A stretch of DNA of 64,000 bases from Reticulascus tulasneorum (taxonomy: Eukaryota; Ascomycota; Sordariomycetes; Glomerellales; Reticulascaceae), in NCBI GenBank assembly GCA_001557505.1, contig LSAX01000002.1:248001-312000 (forward strand), given 5' to 3'. Both the position numbers and the translations under genes were made by a program. Every line of letters starts with the position of its first letter. Within the stretch, counting starts at the first letter, position 1. Shown piece after piece: positions 60,755 through 64,000 of the stretch. The notes below the pieces were generated by a model. That model ran no database searches. It was not told where the DNA came from and saw nothing but the letters and a program-made list of their open reading frames with translations.

Positions 60755-62760
60755 TTCGATCGTGGTGACAGTTCGAAGGACCCTACACAATCGCAAGATA
60801 TCTCATATCCTGCAGATAAGAGTCAGAACTGAAATTATTCAAGAAGGGTAAATATCTTTCTTCGTGAGCAGTATATAGTTGGTGACTGGCGCTAACGCCT
60901 TTCTCCGTTCGACCCGGAGTTGCTGGAGATAGCATATATAATTAGATGCAATGCCGATATAGAAACCATTTAATTATTTGATAGAAATTTCCCATATTTA
61001 CATATGTAGCTCTCTTTTGGGGTTTTCACTAGGTTATCCCAATGCCTTGGTAGTGCCAGCTAGTCGGGCCTATGGCCGACGCATTAGACCAGTGTTGGTA
61101 TGGCCTTGGCTGAAGTTGAATCGAGTACAAAGCTCCAAGAAATATGCAGTTAAACATCTCAGATCCTACCTCAAAGTAGGAAACCAGGGAAATCGACAGC
61201 CAGTGTCTGAAATTTCAACTAAATGCAAGTAGCACAGATGCGGGTTGAGATGCGATGTTCTGCAAATACTTCAGAGAGCGACGGATAATACCACTTTATG
61301 CTCGATAACAACGCCCAAGTCGCATTATATCGAGATCATGCATGTCTACACATCGGTGCACTTCTCCTTTACGTCCTCTTCAAGACTGTGGTGATTTGGA
61401 AGGGATCCGAATTCGACCGTCCGATATAGAGAACATACAACTAAAGTAGGCTAGTATCGAGGGCACTGGGAAACTGTGAATTACGCTTCAGAAGCTTTCA
61501 GTTTTATCCTAATCTCTCACCCTACAACAACTCCATCAATAGCAGCTTCGTATCTTGTTGCGTACTAAAGGAAGTAGCTGACTTCTTATCTCTATGAATT
61601 TCTTGTTCATTTTCGTGCTGCCACTCGGCTGTACGCAGTCTAGCTACTTAACAACCAAAGAAACTAATACCATAATGAATTGACTACGATGATGATACAC
61701 ATGGAGTTCTCGTAGCTATAACAATTTCGGACGAGCATTCGCTCTGAATTGTAGGTAGGGGTCGTGTCTACCCGGTTTTGGTGAACCTAGATCTCAGCGA
61801 TAGAACCAGCTCATTCAAGTCGGGAAACATTCATTGTCTCATAACATGGGAAACACCTCATATATTTCACCATACTGAGTACTAAAGGTATAAGAATAGA
61901 GGCTAAACGGCACTGAGAAAATTATAGGCAAGTTAGAACACACGGCGTATGTAAGAGCGCCAGCAATACGGTCATCTTTCCTGACCGGAAACTGCCCCAT
62001 TCAGTGCAAATACTGACATCTTCGGATTACTTCATCATGACTATGCTTTCAACAAAGCGGTACACTAGGGCTTAGATACTGAAGAGAGCTGGCAATACAC
62101 AAGGCGAGCACTTCAGGCGGAGCAATAAACGATACTAACGGAGCAGGGATAGTTCGGTCGTGACTTTCCTGTAAGCGTCGGCGGAGGGGAATAAAAGTAC
62201 GTCATATTGTCCTGTATTTACACAACGCGTTGTTCTCCGGCTGAGAGACGTGTATATATGCCATGTCGCATCGGCGAGACAGACCAAGCACCACCATTCC
62301 GAGCTTCAGCAGATGGACTGAGCCCATGTATGGAAGAATGCTAGTCCAAACCATAAACCAAAGTCTGTTGGTCTTAGCAGATGCCCTGTCTCTATGTGGT
62401 CGGTACCGAGACTAAGACCCGTCGCTCCATGATCAGGACCTGTCAGTGTCTCCTCGCCCCCATGAACGGCCAGAGAACGATCGCGAGCACTGTCTCGTGA
62501 ATATCCCATAATATCTACAGCCTGCCATGTGGACCATTTGCTAAGACAAGTGGAATCAAAATGCCTCATAAGCGCACTCCAAGGGATGAAAGCTAGGCGG
62601 CATGCTGGCGGGTCACTTCGCCCTGACGATGAGCAACGGTATTGGCTACACCATGGAGACGTCCCCCGAGAGCCAGAAGGGTTCAAGGGGGCGCGGACGC
62701 GTGATCTCAACAACAGTAGAGGCGTATCTCCTGTATCTTTGAACATTCCGGTCGTCATGC
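60755..62760. other. Intergenic, no supported gene
   Basis: About 2 kb with somewhat higher AT content than the surroundings. No open frame with a recognisable motif, no tRNA fold and no repeat with terminal structure was found. Confidence 0.45.
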
Positions 62761-63293
62761 TCATCCCCAATAGCCGTCCTTCCACAGCTCTTTACGAAAC
62801 CCTTCAGTGAGCCGCTCGTCCTCGCCATACTCCTCCTGCCAGCCGACGAACCCACGATCCAGCACGTAGACGGTCTGCGGTTCTGTCTTTGCGTCATTCG
62901 TTCCGGCTGCGCCTTCTGTAGCAGAACCACCAGCACTCGCAAGAAGCTGCTCCCTTTCACGCATATATCGAAGAGCAGCGCTGGGTCCGCGCTGCTGCGA
63001 GAGGGCGCAGTGGAAAACAACGGTTTTCTTCCCTTGCAGTCTTCGCGCAAGGGTCGGCATCATCGCATCGAGTGATCGGGTTGGTACATTCAGGCAACCT
63101 TTTATGTGGCCGCCGATGTAGTCTGCAGGAAAATCAGGTTAGAGCTGGGGTTGCTATCAGGGTTTCGGGACACCGAACCATCGTCTCGAACATCGACCAC
63201 GGCGAAAGTTGGATCCGCGGCCGACTGTTCCGCCAGGATGAGGTCGGAGAGGGTTTTGGAGGATATTCGTTTGAGTGCTGTGATTGTAGTCAT
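62761..63293 (-). CDS. CDC25/Ych1/Acr2-type rhodanese phosphatase
   Basis: Two exons on the minus strand: 63293-63179 and 63122-62761, with a 56-bp intron (GTTCGG donor, CTGCAG acceptor, CTAAC branch site), giving about 158 aa. The N-terminal part has FAVVDVRDDDYIGGHIKGCL, the classic rhodanese/CDC25 fold entry. The active site is H-C-x5-R: Cys77 to Arg83 in HCALSQQRGP. After a low-complexity Ala/Gly insert, VYVLDRGFVGWQEEYGED closes the fold. Yeast Ych1 and the arsenate reductase Acr2 have this layout. It is likely a small tyrosine phosphatase or arsenate reductase; sequence alone does not separate these. The loop CALSQQR resembles Ych1. The 3' end of ada2 lies directly upstream on the same strand. 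Confidence 0.88.
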
Positions 63294-63693
63294 TTTGTGC
63301 GCTATGGTCAACGCTGAAGTATCTGATCTGGATGCAGGAGTCCTTAGGTTGGAAGCTTGGATTTGGATGGATATGAACTTGGTGGGGTGTTTGATATGGG
63401 GTCTGCTGTGGATGACGCGGGTTCCCCAGATATTCGGCGGCCAAAACCCCCGCACGCTCAGACACACACTGCACATTAGATGAGATTTTAAGCTGGAGCT
63501 TTTGGAAAAGGTAATGTCTCAATTGCAATACTGCAAGGTGATTCTGCAATGATATCGCTACTCAATCAATAAGGCCGTCCAACTCCAAGCCCATATCTAG
63601 CACCATCGCTACCAGCGCCTCGCCAATGGCGGGCGCACACAGGACCATACCCAAAGAATTTCATATATAACCAATTTTTTTTGCAAACCGCGA
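63294..63693. other. Intergenic between phosphatase gene and ada2
   Basis: About 400 bp between two minus-strand genes: the promoter of the phosphatase gene and the 3' UTR of ada2. Nothing else is seen. Confidence 0.5.
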
Positions 63694-64000
63694 TCACGCT
63701 CGCCCCACCCAGCCAGAGTTGATGAAGAACTCGAATATCCTGCCGCCTTTCTGCGAATCCAGTCGACATATCTCTTTCGCCTGCTTTTTCTTGAGAGTCC
63801 CGTTCGCCTTCAGTGCTTCCTTGAGGATTTGCTCTTTGATCATCAAGTACGGCTTCGGTTGGAGCCGGACAACCTCGCAGAGTTTAGCCTCTTCTGGCGT
63901 CAGCAGGTGGAGATCTGGGGCATTCTCCTGGCTGAGGTGGAGTGGGCTAACGCCTGGCAGCGGCGGAGCCATGTATTTTTGCCGTGTTGGTGGGCTGGTA
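63694..64000 (-). CDS. ada2: SAGA coactivator subunit Ada2, C-terminal part (SWIRM domain), cut by window edge
   Basis: The minus-strand frame is open to the right edge and ends at 63694. The readable part (about 101 residues) runs from [19 protein letters not shown] through [20 protein letters not shown] and ends [13 protein letters not shown]. This is the SWIRM domain at the C-terminus of Ada2: helices around [20 protein letters not shown], then [16 protein letters not shown]. An internal ATG at 63972 is not the start, because the frame continues upstream with Ada2-like sequence. Ada2 joins Gcn5 and Ada3 in the histone acetyltransferase module of SAGA and acts in the nucleus. The ZZ and SANT domains should lie beyond the window. 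Confidence 0.9.
   Translation of the reverse strand, partial: TSPPTRQKYMAPPLPGVSPLHLSQENAPDLHLLTPEEAKLCEVVRLQPKPYLMIKEQILKEALKANGTLKKKQAKEICRLDSQKGGRIFEFFINSGWVGRA

Noticed and set aside
62306..62785. Minus-strand frame of about 159 codons overlapping the end of the phosphatase gene
   Set aside because: No ATG-led protein-like sequence or domain; it overlaps the real terminal exon in another frame.

Overview
The window looks like nuclear DNA of a filamentous ascomycete (Pezizomycotina, possibly a Sordariomycete). The evidence is short introns (44-154 bp) with GTAAGT/GTATGT-type donors and CTAAC-like branch sites, fungal protein families, and one 20-kb AT-rich block in which repeated copies differ almost only by C/T and G/A, the mark of repeat-induced point mutation (RIP).

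Layout. 1-5609: no convincing gene. 5610-15090: four ordinary genes, namely a secreted sulfatase, a vacuolar-type MFS transporter, a protein with an array of CCHC zinc knuckles, and a low-complexity conserved fungal protein on the minus strand. 16009-36362: a nested, RIP-destroyed retrotransposon. The outer element is Ty1/Copia with 230-bp LTRs and a 5-bp target duplication CTGAT. It is split by a Ty3/Gypsy element with 430-bp LTRs (19576-34008), which itself contains about 5 kb that I cannot explain. 36617-36802: an F-box-like gene remnant next to the transposon. 37396-56034: a probable secondary-metabolism region with an alpha/beta-hydrolase, a secreted GMC oxidoreductase, a decayed gene, a housekeeping-type HD nucleotidase, a class C beta-lactamase/transesterase-like enzyme, and a nine-exon highly reducing polyketide synthase (KS-AT-DH-MT-ER-KR-ACP, about 2478 aa). 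56035-60289: 4.2 kb with no gene I can support. 60290-64000: a small two-helix membrane protein, a CDC25/Ych1-type rhodanese phosphatase, and the 3' end of ada2 (SAGA subunit), which runs off the right edge.

Working together. The polyketide synthase ends in an ACP with no thioesterase and lies about 0.7 kb from the beta-lactamase-family gene on the same strand. In the lovastatin pathway an enzyme of that superfamily (LovD) takes an acyl chain from a highly reducing synthase, so a similar off-loading partnership is plausible here. The GMC oxidoreductase and alpha/beta-hydrolase could be tailoring enzymes. No pathway transcription factor or transporter is visible beside the synthase. The RIP-mutated block forms the left border of this putative cluster and the housekeeping genes the right border.

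Limits: exon joins were inferred by hand from splice consensus and reading frame. No database search was possible, so family names rest on motifs I recognise.
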